Assembly: GCA_002305335.1 (NCBI GenBank)
Contig: DBQR01000030.1
Location: 1-9,812 of the forward strand
Direction: 5' to 3'
Length of the DNA: 9,812 bases
From: Clostridiales bacterium UBA1389
GTDB lineage: Bacteria; Bacillota; Clostridia; Oscillospirales; CAG-382
Below are positions 1-6,404 of this stretch, one piece after another. Position 1 is the first letter of the stretch, and each line of letters begins with the position of its first letter. The notes beneath the pieces were generated by a model, which saw nothing but the letters and a program-made list of their open reading frames with translations, was not told the origin of the DNA and did not search any database. A program made the position numbers and the translations under genes.

Positions 1-42
1 CCTTGAGGGGAAGGTGTCAGCCGAAGGCTGACGGATGAGGGG
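1..42. repeat. Intergenic two-hairpin repeat, left copy (cut by window edge)
   Basis: The first 16 bases (CCTTGAGGGGAAGGTG) are identical to 9774-9789 and in the same orientation. The copy begins inside its first hairpin, whose left arm lies outside the window. A second hairpin follows: arms at 16-22 and 26-32 (GTCAGCC/GGCTGAC) around a GAA loop, then GGATGAGGGG. I recall similar paired-hairpin elements in intergenic regions of gut Clostridia, but cannot verify this here. It sits just past the stop of the leftward operon. If the missing part resembles the right copy, the leftward transcript would read a GC-rich hairpin followed by a U-run, so the repeat could serve as the operon terminator. 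That last step is inference. Confidence 0.7.
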
Positions 43-72
43 TAGAATTATATATCTGTATAAGATTTACAT

Positions 73-1305
73 CTAAATACTGCCCAACACATTCTCCGCG
101 GCCTTCAGCACTCCGTATTTACCGCTTTCGTATGTCAGCCCCCCCTGCAGATAAACGCAGTAGGGAGGGCGCAGGGGAGCGTCCGCCGACAGCTCTATGG
201 ATGACCCCTGGGTAAAGGCTCCCGCCGCCATAATCACATCGTCCTTATAACCCGGCATATAGGCGGGAACGGGAGCGACATAGGAATCCACGGGGGAACC
301 TGACTGAATACCCTTGCAGAAGGCAATCAGCTTTTCCGGACTTCCCAGGAAAACCACCTGCACGATATCCTCCCTCATATCAAAGGGGTCGGGAGTAACC
401 TCAAACCCCAACTTCCGAAATAACAGGCCGGCAAAATGGCTTGTCTTTTTAGCGTTCGCCACCGAATGAGGGGAATAAAAAATCCCCTTTATTATCCCTT
501 TTGTGTTACCAAGAGAAGCCCCTGCTTCGGTGCCAATGCCGGGGACGGAATACCTTTCGGCGGCAAGCCTTACCGCTTCGTTCGTTCCCACAAGATAACC
601 GCCGGTTTCAGCCATCCCCCCGCCGGGATTTTTTATCAGTGACCCCGCCAAAAGGTCGGCTTTGGGTTCGGTGATATTGGTAAACTCCCCGTAGCAGTTA
701 TCAACATAGACAAAAGCATCAGATACCGACTTGACAAGGTGATAAAGCCCTGTAATTTCCTCCGCCGTAAGGGTTTTACGGGAGGAATACCCCTTGGAAC
801 GCTGGATATAAACCACCTTTACGGTTTTATCCTCCTTTAAAACCCGTATAATTTCGTCGGTATTAAAGGTTTTGCCGTCAGAAAGTTCGGTCTGACGGTA
901 TTTTATATTGAAGTCGGCAAGAGAGCCGGACTCCCCCTTAAGACCTATGACCCCAAGCAGGGTGTCATAGGGTTTTCCGGTCACGCAGTACAGAGTGTCT
1001 CCGGGACGGAGAAGGCCGAACAGCCCGACGGTTATGGCATGGGTGCCGGAGATGATATTATGTCTTACAAATCCTGCTTCGCAGCCGAACACCTTAGCAT
1101 ATATATCGTCCGCCGCCTGACGGCCGTCGTCGTTGTAGCCGTAGCCGGTGGAGGGGTTGAAGTGCCTTTCGGAAAGCCTGATTTCCGAAAAAGCGTTTAA
1201 CACCTTTTCGGTGTTGTACTGACAGATTTCGTCAATTTGCGCAAATACGCCGGAAAGCTCCCTTTCGCATTCGGCGGCAAGGTTACGGAGTTTGGGTGAA
1301 ATCAT
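73..1305 (-). CDS. PLP-dependent methionine gamma-lyase family protein ('aluminium resistance' / YnbB-like)
   Basis: A 410-residue cytosolic PLP enzyme of the fold-type I Cys/Met-metabolism group, in the Firmicutes branch annotated as 'methionine gamma-lyase family' or 'aluminium resistance protein'. Visible landmarks are a GTHA phosphate-binding stretch (87-90), an aspartate in YVDNCYGEF (Asp202) placed to contact the pyridine nitrogen, and a probable Schiff-base lysine in SLIKNPGGG (Lys225). The length fits the family. Members are thought to split or rearrange sulfur amino acids, but few have been assayed and the substrate cannot be read from sequence. The ATG overlaps the stop of the upstream M42 gene by one base (TAATG), with an AAGG-type ribosome site inside that gene's end. 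It is the last gene of the murD-peptidase operon. Family is secure; exact activity is uncertain. Confidence 0.88.
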   Translation of the reverse strand: MISPKLRNLAAECERELSGVFAQIDEICQYNTEKVLNAFSEIRLSERHFNPSTGYGYNDDGRQAADDIYAKVFGCEAGFVRHNIISGTHAITVGLFGLLRPGDTLYCVTGKPYDTLLGVIGLKGESGSLADFNIKYRQTELSDGKTFNTDEIIRVLKEDKTVKVVYIQRSKGYSSRKTLTAEEITGLYHLVKSVSDAFVYVDNCYGEFTNITEPKADLLAGSLIKNPGGGMAETGGYLVGTNEAVRLAAERYSVPGIGTEAGASLGNTKGIIKGIFYSPHSVANAKKTSHFAGLLFRKLGFEVTPDPFDMREDIVQVVFLGSPEKLIAFCKGIQSGSPVDSYVAPVPAYMPGYKDDVIMAAGAFTQGSSIELSADAPLRPPYCVYLQGGLTYESGKYGVLKAAENVLGSI

Positions 1306-2294
1306 TATTTTAAGCCTTCTTCGATAAACGCTTCAAACAGCTTTACGCAGTTTTCGATATCCTTTAAGTCCACAATCTCAACGGGAGAGTGGACGTAGCG
1401 GCAGGGAACGGATATGCACCCGGCAAAGCTGCCGCCCCCGGCAGTCTGCATGGAGGCGGTGTCGGTGCCCCCCGCCACAAGGACTTCGTACTGATATTTT
1501 ATTTTTCTGTCTTCGGCAAGCGCGGTAAGACGGTCAACAATGGCCTTTGAGCAGATTACCGAGGAATCCTTTATTTTAATGGCCGCGCCGCCGCCCAGCT
1601 TAACCTCACCGGGGGTTGCTCCCACCGTGTCATAGGTGAGAGTGACGTCGCAGGCAACGGAATAGTCGGGGAGAATGACGTTGCTGACCGCCTTTGAACC
1701 CCTGAGCCCCACTTCCTCCTGAACGGTGAATACAAAATAGGTGTCGTGCTTAAACTTTTTAGCGTTTTTGGCGGCTTCCGCAAGGACGGCGCAGCCTATC
1801 CGGTCGTCGAAGGCTTTTGCGGCGTAACGCCGGTTGGCAAGACGGGTGACCCGCTGGGACAGGGAAAGATAATCCCCCACCTTAACCTTCTTTTCGGCGT
1901 CCTTTTTGTTTTTCGCCCCTATATCCACCAGCATCTTTTTAATATTTATATCGGCGGGCTGGATATTTTCCTCAAGGACAATAACCCCTTTTGTGCCGTT
2001 TTTGAATATAACTTCGTTATATGCCGAATTTATGGGTCTTATTCCCCCCACGTTGGAAACCCGGATAAGTCCGGATTTTTCAATAAAGGTGACCACAAAG
2101 CCTATCTCGTCCATATGGGCGGCAAGCATTGTCTTTTTGGTTGAATCCTCCCCCTTCTTAAAGCAGATAAGGTTTCCCATGGGGTCGGTTTCCACCGAAT
2201 CCACATAAGGCTTAATGTCCTGTTCGATTAACTTTGCCAGCTCCTCCTCGTTTCCGGTCACCGAAAAGGGGGTGATGTATCTTTTAATATCCAT
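1305..2294 (-). CDS. M42 family metallo-aminopeptidase, paralogue 3 of the triplet
   Basis: A 329-residue M42 (TET-type, cellulase M/FrvX-like) dinuclear metallo-aminopeptidase that removes N-terminal residues from short peptides in the cytoplasm. All expected active-site positions are present: His60 and Asp62 in AAHMDEIGF, the Asp163-Asp164 pair in KAFDDRIG, Glu193 (catalytic base) and Glu194 in QEEVGLRG, Asp216 in ACDVT, and His302 in CRYVHS. The region between about residues 65 and 155 corresponds to the inserted PDZ-like dimerisation domain of the family. The ATG is preceded by an AAAGGA ribosome site about 10 nt upstream in the 24-nt gap after the previous M42 gene, the only true gap in the operon. 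Its stop overlaps the next start by one base. Family assignment is firm; residue preference is unknown. Confidence 0.94.
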   Translation of the reverse strand: MDIKRYITPFSVTGNEEELAKLIEQDIKPYVDSVETDPMGNLICFKKGEDSTKKTMLAAHMDEIGFVVTFIEKSGLIRVSNVGGIRPINSAYNEVIFKNGTKGVIVLEENIQPADINIKKMLVDIGAKNKKDAEKKVKVGDYLSLSQRVTRLANRRYAAKAFDDRIGCAVLAEAAKNAKKFKHDTYFVFTVQEEVGLRGSKAVSNVILPDYSVACDVTLTYDTVGATPGEVKLGGGAAIKIKDSSVICSKAIVDRLTALAEDRKIKYQYEVLVAGGTDTASMQTAGGGSFAGCISVPCRYVHSPVEIVDLKDIENCVKLFEAFIEEGLK

Positions 2295-2318
2295 AACACA
2301 AATGTCCTTTCTTTAATA

Positions 2319-3338
2319 TTATGCTATACCTTCTGAAGCAATAAGCATAAGCAGCTTCTGTATTTCCTCAAAGTCCCGTTCGTCGGCCACGGAGGTTGCC
2401 GAATGGATATATCTGACGGGGGCGGATACCGCCGCCACCCTGGCGGGGTAGTAGGTACGCTGGTAGGCGGAGGCGTCGTTGCCGCCTGCCACAAGATTCT
2501 TAATCTGGTAATTTATATTGTTGCCTTCGCAGAGGGATATCAGCTTCTTAAGCACCTCCGGGGAATAGACGGTGCCGTTATCCATAAAGGAAATGACCGC
2601 CCCTTTCCCTAATTCGCAGGCCTTGCCCGAATCGGGGGAGCCGTGGATATCCCCGGCGGTGGTGCCTTCCACCACAACTACCTGGTCTGCTTTTTCGGAA
2701 AACGCCACGTTCATAGCCCCCCGGCAGCCTTCTTCTTCCATTATTACAAAGGCGAAATAAGTGTCGTATTCAAGTTCCTGCTTTATCATTTCGCAAAGCA
2801 TATAGCAGCCGAATCTGTCGTCAATGGCTTTGGACTTTATTTTATTTTCGCCGAATCTTTCGAAATTCGGCTTAAATACCGCCAGATCTCCGATTTTAAC
2901 ATACTTCAGGGTGTCCTCCCGGCTGATGCTGCCGATATCTATAAACAGCTTTTCAACCGGCGGGACGATACCCCTTTCCTCGGGCTTTTGAATATGGATT
3001 GCCTTGCCGGATATTACCCCGGGGATACGGTTTTCGCCGATAACCACCCGCTTTCCCGAAATAACCCTCCGGTCAAGACCGCCGACGGTGCCGAAATAAA
3101 TAAATCCGTCCTCGTCGATATGCCTTACCATAAAGCCCACTTCGTCCATATGGGCGGAAAAAAGCAGCTTGCTTTGCCGCTCCTTTTTGCCCTTCTTAAA
3201 GACAATCAGGTTGCCCGTCTTATCCACACGATAGCTTGTGGCATAAGGCTTTATTTCATCAATGATAATGTTTCTGACTTCATCCTCCATGGAGGAAGGG
3301 CCGAAGGCGTTGCATAGCCTTTTAAACAGTTCGCTCAT
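2319..3338 (-). CDS. M42 family metallo-aminopeptidase, paralogue 2 of the triplet
   Basis: A 339-residue M42 aminopeptidase, clearly different from its two neighbours. Active-site positions: His63 and Asp65 in SAHMDEVGF, Asp173-Asp174 in KAIDDRFG, Glu201/Glu202 in MEEEGCRGA, and His312 in RYIHS. The position normally filled by a metal-binding Asp is Glu224 (VVVEGTTAGD), a substitution I believe recurs in one M42 branch. A GGND motif (286-289) replaces the GGTD of paralogue 3. The ATG overlaps the upstream stop by one base (TAATG) and has a strong GGAGGG ribosome site 8-14 nt upstream, lying inside the preceding gene. That points to coupled, efficient translation. The product is expected to be a large cytosolic oligomer. 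Substrate preference cannot be inferred. Confidence 0.94.
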   Translation of the reverse strand: MSELFKRLCNAFGPSSMEDEVRNIIIDEIKPYATSYRVDKTGNLIVFKKGKKERQSKLLFSAHMDEVGFMVRHIDEDGFIYFGTVGGLDRRVISGKRVVIGENRIPGVISGKAIHIQKPEERGIVPPVEKLFIDIGSISREDTLKYVKIGDLAVFKPNFERFGENKIKSKAIDDRFGCYMLCEMIKQELEYDTYFAFVIMEEEGCRGAMNVAFSEKADQVVVVEGTTAGDIHGSPDSGKACELGKGAVISFMDNGTVYSPEVLKKLISLCEGNNINYQIKNLVAGGNDASAYQRTYYPARVAAVSAPVRYIHSATSVADERDFEEIQKLLMLIASEGIA

Positions 3339-4375
3339 TATTCATCCCTCCCTAAGCTTTCCGCAAAGCGGGCGATTATTTCCGCGCCGGTTCTGACGTC
3401 GGAAAGATTTATTACCTCGACCCCGGTATGCATATACCTTAAGGGTACCGAAAGGTTGGTACAGGGAATCCCCGAACGGGAAATCTGAATATAATGGGCG
3501 TTTGTCCCGGTACGACCGGGTTCCCCCTTTAGCTGGTGCTTTATGCCGTTGCTTTCGGCACATTCAACCAGCCTGCGGGTAAGGGAACGGCTGGTGGTGG
3601 AGGAATAGGCGATAACGCTGCCCTCCCCTAACTTTATGTTTTCAAGGTAATTTAAGCCCTCCGGCATACGGCAGTTACAGACGTCAAGGGCAACGGCATA
3701 ATCCCCGTCAATAACATAGCAGGCGGTGGTTGCCCCCTTCCCCCCGATTTCCTCCCCGCCGGAAAAAACGCAGTAAATATCTACATTCAGCCTGTCCCGG
3801 TCGATAAGTTCAACTGCCCTCAGTATCTGGGCGATACAGATTTTATCGTCCATTGACTTGGCGCAGGCGAAGTCGTTTTGAAGGCGGAAAATGGGGGAAT
3901 ACATCTCCGCATAGTCGCCTATTCCGACGATGTTTTTAATCTCCTCGCCGGAATAGCCGGTATCGATGTAAACGTCCTTAAGTTCCAGCTTTTTGTCCGC
4001 CTCCCCCGGGGACTGAAGGTGGGGGGGCTTTGAGGTGAAAATACCCCTTATGACTTCTTTTCCGTAAACGGTAACCTCGGAGGCGGGCAGCACCCGGGTG
4101 TCAACCCCGCCGGCGTTCACCACCGAAAGAAAGCCGTCGTCGTGAACTTGGGAAATAATAAAGCCGATTTCGTCAAGGTGGGCGTCGAGAACAAGTGTTT
4201 TAGCTTTTTCCTTTTTACACCTTACCACCCCCACAAAGCTGCCTGCGGGATTGGTGAAGGTTTCGTCGAACATACCCTTACAGATTTCCGACAGCCCCTC
4301 AAAGGCCGCCTCCTCATACCCCGAAACCGAAGGCAGGGAAGTCAGCCCCGACACAAGTTCAAATACTCTTTCCAT
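3338..4375 (-). CDS. M42 family metallo-aminopeptidase, paralogue 1 of the triplet
   Basis: A 345-residue M42 aminopeptidase, first of the three to be translated. Active-site residues: His66 and Asp68 in DAHLDEIGF, Asp176-Asp177 in SMDDK, Glu208/Glu209 in GGEEIGGKG, Asp231 in ALDVC, and His316 in RYMHTG. It differs from the other two by DDK for DDR, by HT for HS after the last histidine, and by a GEPGRTGTNA stretch (285-294) that marks a separate M42 subgroup. The start codon lies 17 nt inside the end of murD. The ribosome site is weak (no good GGAGG upstream), so it is probably translated by ribosomes finishing murD. Family is secure. Whether it assembles alone or with the other two paralogues is unknown. 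Confidence 0.93.
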   Translation of the reverse strand: MERVFELVSGLTSLPSVSGYEEAAFEGLSEICKGMFDETFTNPAGSFVGVVRCKKEKAKTLVLDAHLDEIGFIISQVHDDGFLSVVNAGGVDTRVLPASEVTVYGKEVIRGIFTSKPPHLQSPGEADKKLELKDVYIDTGYSGEEIKNIVGIGDYAEMYSPIFRLQNDFACAKSMDDKICIAQILRAVELIDRDRLNVDIYCVFSGGEEIGGKGATTACYVIDGDYAVALDVCNCRMPEGLNYLENIKLGEGSVIAYSSTTSRSLTRRLVECAESNGIKHQLKGEPGRTGTNAHYIQISRSGIPCTNLSVPLRYMHTGVEVINLSDVRTGAEIIARFAESLGRDE

Positions 4376-5708
4376 TCCGTTTGCCTGTCAGGTCTGCCAC
4401 GCATTTGGCAAACCTTTCTCCTCTCTCCTCAAAGTTTTTAAACATATCAAAGCTTGCCGCCGCCGGGGATAAAACCACGATATCCCCCGCCTTGGCAAGT
4501 TGTCCGGCAGTCGTAACCGCCTCATCCATGGAGGAAACGGTTTTGATTTCCCCGGTGAAGCCTGTTTTTTCAAGGATTTCCTTAATTTTCTCCCCCGTAT
4601 GTCCCATCAGGATCACATGCTTGGCTTTGTTCTTAAACAGCTCTCCTAAGGGTTCAAGGGGGATTTTTTTATCATATCCTCCGGCGATGACGATAACCTT
4701 CCGATTAAAGGAATTCAAAGCCGCCGCCGTTCTGGTGGGGGAGGAATCTATCGAGGAATCGTAGAATTTAACCCCGTCGGCTTCCCCCACAAGCTGAATC
4801 CGGTGCTTTACCCCCTTAAAGGTTGAAGCTACCTTTTCGATTATATATTTCGTGGTGTAGCCGTAGGCGGCGGCAATGGCCTGGGAATAGTTATATACAT
4901 TATGTAAACCGGGGATGTTAATATCGTTTATATTCAGTATTTTTGCATTGTTATAGTAAATCGCTTCTTTATCGAAGTAAACCCCTTCCTTTAATTCCTG
5001 CTTACCCGAAACAAAAACTGTTTTAACGGGGATTTCGTTAAAAAAAGACATGGAAGTCGGGTCGTCGGCGTTTATTACACAGAAACCCTTTTTCATAAAT
5101 TTAAAAATGTGCTTTTTGGCGTTAATGTATTCCTCCATATTTTTATGCCAGTCAAGATGGTTGGGGGAAAGGTTGGTTATTACCGCCGCATCCGGCGGAT
5201 ATGAGGTTTTCATAAGCTGAAAGGAGGACAGCTCGCATACCGTAACCGTGTTTTCGTCCTCGTTTTCAAGATTTACAAGCAAATTGCTTCCGATATTTCC
5301 CCCCAAAAGGGTTTTAACGCCGGAATTTTTAAGAATCTCATGTATAATCGTGGTGGTGGTGGTCTTGCCGTCGCTGCCGGTTACGGCTATGACTTTGCCC
5401 TTTCTGAGTCTTAAAAATTCGTTTATTTCGCTGGTCAGAATAACTCCTTTTTCCTTAGCGTCAACAAGCCCGGGTATGTCCGGTCTTACGGCGGGAGCCA
5501 AAAACAATATATCCTCAAAAATATTGTCTAAATAGTTTTCCCCGAAAAAACATTCGAATCCTAAAATTTCCGGCTGTTCCTTTTTGTCCCGCAGGGAAAC
5601 AGAGTAACCTTTGTCTTTAAGCAATTCCGCCACCGGCGTGTTGGATATGCCCAGCCCCACAAAGCCGACTTTTTTATTTTTAGGAATATTCAGTATATTT
5701 TCAGGCAT
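4359..5708 (-). CDS. murD: UDP-N-acetylmuramoyl-L-alanine--D-glutamate ligase
   Basis: Cytosolic peptidoglycan precursor ligase that adds D-glutamate to UDP-MurNAc-L-Ala using ATP. The 449 residues show the three Mur-ligase domains: an N-terminal Rossmann-like UDP-binding domain (VGFVGLGISN, about 14-23), a central ATPase with P-loop GSDGKTT (111-117), ELSSFQL (159-165), NHLD (183-186) and the carbamylated-lysine position Lys198, and a C-terminal domain with GGYDKK (343-348) and SPAAASFDMFKNFEERG (414-430). The loop at 316-323 reads YDSSIDSS instead of the NDSKATN-like loop of E. coli MurD, so Lys319 and Thr321 of that enzyme are Ser and Asp here; I believe clostridial MurD proteins share this. 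The ATG has AAGGAG 8 nt upstream. It is first in the leftward operon, downstream of its own promoter, and overlaps the next gene by 17 nt. Confidence 0.95.
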   Translation of the reverse strand: MPENILNIPKNKKVGFVGLGISNTPVAELLKDKGYSVSLRDKKEQPEILGFECFFGENYLDNIFEDILFLAPAVRPDIPGLVDAKEKGVILTSEINEFLRLRKGKVIAVTGSDGKTTTTTIIHEILKNSGVKTLLGGNIGSNLLVNLENEDENTVTVCELSSFQLMKTSYPPDAAVITNLSPNHLDWHKNMEEYINAKKHIFKFMKKGFCVINADDPTSMSFFNEIPVKTVFVSGKQELKEGVYFDKEAIYYNNAKILNINDINIPGLHNVYNYSQAIAAAYGYTTKYIIEKVASTFKGVKHRIQLVGEADGVKFYDSSIDSSPTRTAAALNSFNRKVIVIAGGYDKKIPLEPLGELFKNKAKHVILMGHTGEKIKEILEKTGFTGEIKTVSSMDEAVTTAGQLAKAGDIVVLSPAAASFDMFKNFEERGERFAKCVADLTGKRNGKSI

Positions 5709-5745
5709 AAAACATGCTCCTTATGACGATAATCAGTATATATCA

Positions 5746-5774
5746 ATTATATATTTGATTTTGGAAATAATCAA
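5746..5774 (-). promoter_or_regulatory. Predicted sigma-A promoter of the murD-peptidase operon
   Basis: On the minus strand TTGATT (5769-5774) is separated by exactly 17 nt from a perfect TATAAT (5746-5751). Transcription would begin near 5739, giving a leader of about 30 nt that contains the AAGGAG site of murD. The flanking DNA is strongly A+T rich. No other promoter-like pair is evident for the leftward genes. Confidence 0.65.
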
Positions 5775-5797
5775 CATCAAAATATAAAAAATTAGGA

Positions 5798-5826
5798 TTT
5801 ACAAAAGCCTTTATATATGCTATAAT
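5798..5826 (+). promoter_or_regulatory. Predicted sigma-A promoter of rnpB (extended -10)
   Basis: TTTACA (5798-5803), 17 nt, then TATAAT (5821-5826), preceded by the TGC of an extended -10 element (5818-5820). Seven bases downstream of the -10 is 5833, exactly where the P1 helix of RNase P RNA begins, which supports this as the real start. It lies back to back with the murD promoter, 23 bp apart. Confidence 0.8.
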
Positions 5827-5832
5827 TACTTC

Positions 5833-6183
5833 GACCGACCGTCCTGAACGATCGCGCGGCAGCATACCGAAAGGTCCTGCCGTGAGGAAAGTCCGGGCTC
5901 CGCAGAGCAGGATAACGGATAACATCCGCCGAAGGTGACTTTAGGGCAAGTGCAACAGAAATAAACCGCCGCGGTAAGCGGCAAGGGTGGAAAGGCGAGG
6001 TAAGAGCTCACCGGACGTACGGGCGACCGTATGACCCTGTAAACCCTATCCGGAGCAACACCGCATAAAGGGGCGTTAATGTCTGCTCGGCAGCCCCTAC
6101 AGGTGGCAAGGATGTGCGTGGCAACACGTACACAAGATAGATGGTCGTTTTTAACAGAACCCGGCTTACAGGGACGATCGGTC
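5833..6183 (+). ncRNA. rnpB: RNase P RNA, bacterial type A
   Basis: Catalytic RNA that trims the 5' leader from tRNA precursors. The universally conserved blocks are present in order: GAGGAAAGTCC (5884-5894), AAGTGCAACAGAAA (5948-5961), GGTAAGAGCTCACCG near 5999-6013, CTGTAAACCCTATCCGGAGCAA (6037-6058) and ACAGAACCCGGCTTACA (6154-6170). The ends are set by P1: 5833-5844 pairs with 6172-6183 at 11 of 12 positions, with one C-A mismatch. Length is about 351 nt. The block around 6040-6058 and overall layout match type A rather than the Bacillus type B. The L15 region reads AAAGGGGCG, so the GGU that pairs with the tRNA CCA end in E. coli is not obvious. Open reading frames on either strand here are artefacts. 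Confidence 0.97.
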
Positions 6184-6233
6184 ATTGTTTTTCGGCAATA
6201 CTTTTATTAACGAAAATTATACAAAAGTGTATC

Positions 6234-6254
6234 AACCCGGTTTTCCGCCGGGTT
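6234..6254 (+). terminator. Candidate terminator hairpin after rnpB
   Basis: AACCCGG (6234-6240) pairs with CCGGGTT (6248-6254) around a 7-nt loop, 50 nt beyond the mature 3' end of rnpB. The stem is stable, but only a short T-run (6253-6255) follows before TGCG. It is therefore a poor fit to a classic intrinsic terminator and may simply be a 3' processing boundary. Confidence 0.4.
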
Positions 6255-6347
6255 TGCGTAAATATATTATTTTGTAAATTGCCTTATAAATTCAGTGAAA
6301 AAGGCATTTATTTACCGTATATTTAATTGTTTTTGACAATTTTGTCC

Positions 6348-6376
6348 TTGACAATTATTCGCCGCATCTATATAAT
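6348..6376 (+). promoter_or_regulatory. Perfect-consensus sigma-A promoter of prfB
   Basis: TTGACA (6348-6353), 17 nt, TATAAT (6371-6376): both hexamers and the spacing match the consensus exactly. Transcription should start near 6383, giving a leader of only about 20 nt. A second TTGACAATT (6333-6341) lies 15 bp upstream of the one used (6348-6356) but has no suitable -10 at the right distance. Confidence 0.85.
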
Positions 6377-6389
6377 GTAGTAAAGGCAG

Positions 6390-6395
6390 AAGGAG
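6390..6395 (+). promoter_or_regulatory. Ribosome binding site that fixes the GTG start of prfB
   Basis: AAGGAG lies 9 nt upstream of the GTG at 6405. The first in-frame ATG (6429) is 33 nt further on and has no comparable site, so the GTG is preferred. Confidence 0.75.
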
Positions 6396-6404
6396 AATTA
6401 CTTC

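Noticed and set aside
2643..3317. 224-codon plus-strand frame
   Set aside because: It lies wholly antisense to an M42 gene with intact catalytic motifs. It has no ribosome site or recognisable domain and reflects codon bias on the other strand.
5826..6185. 119-codon open frame on the minus strand beginning MTDRPCKPGSVKNDH
   Set aside because: It is exactly antisense to RNase P RNA and its sequence is dictated by the conserved RNA blocks. Frames of this kind are a familiar misannotation.
6280..6306. TGCCTT/AAGGCA inverted repeat as a terminator or operator upstream of prfB
   Set aside because: Only 6 bp with a 15-nt loop and no clean T-run; easily expected by chance in A+T-rich DNA.
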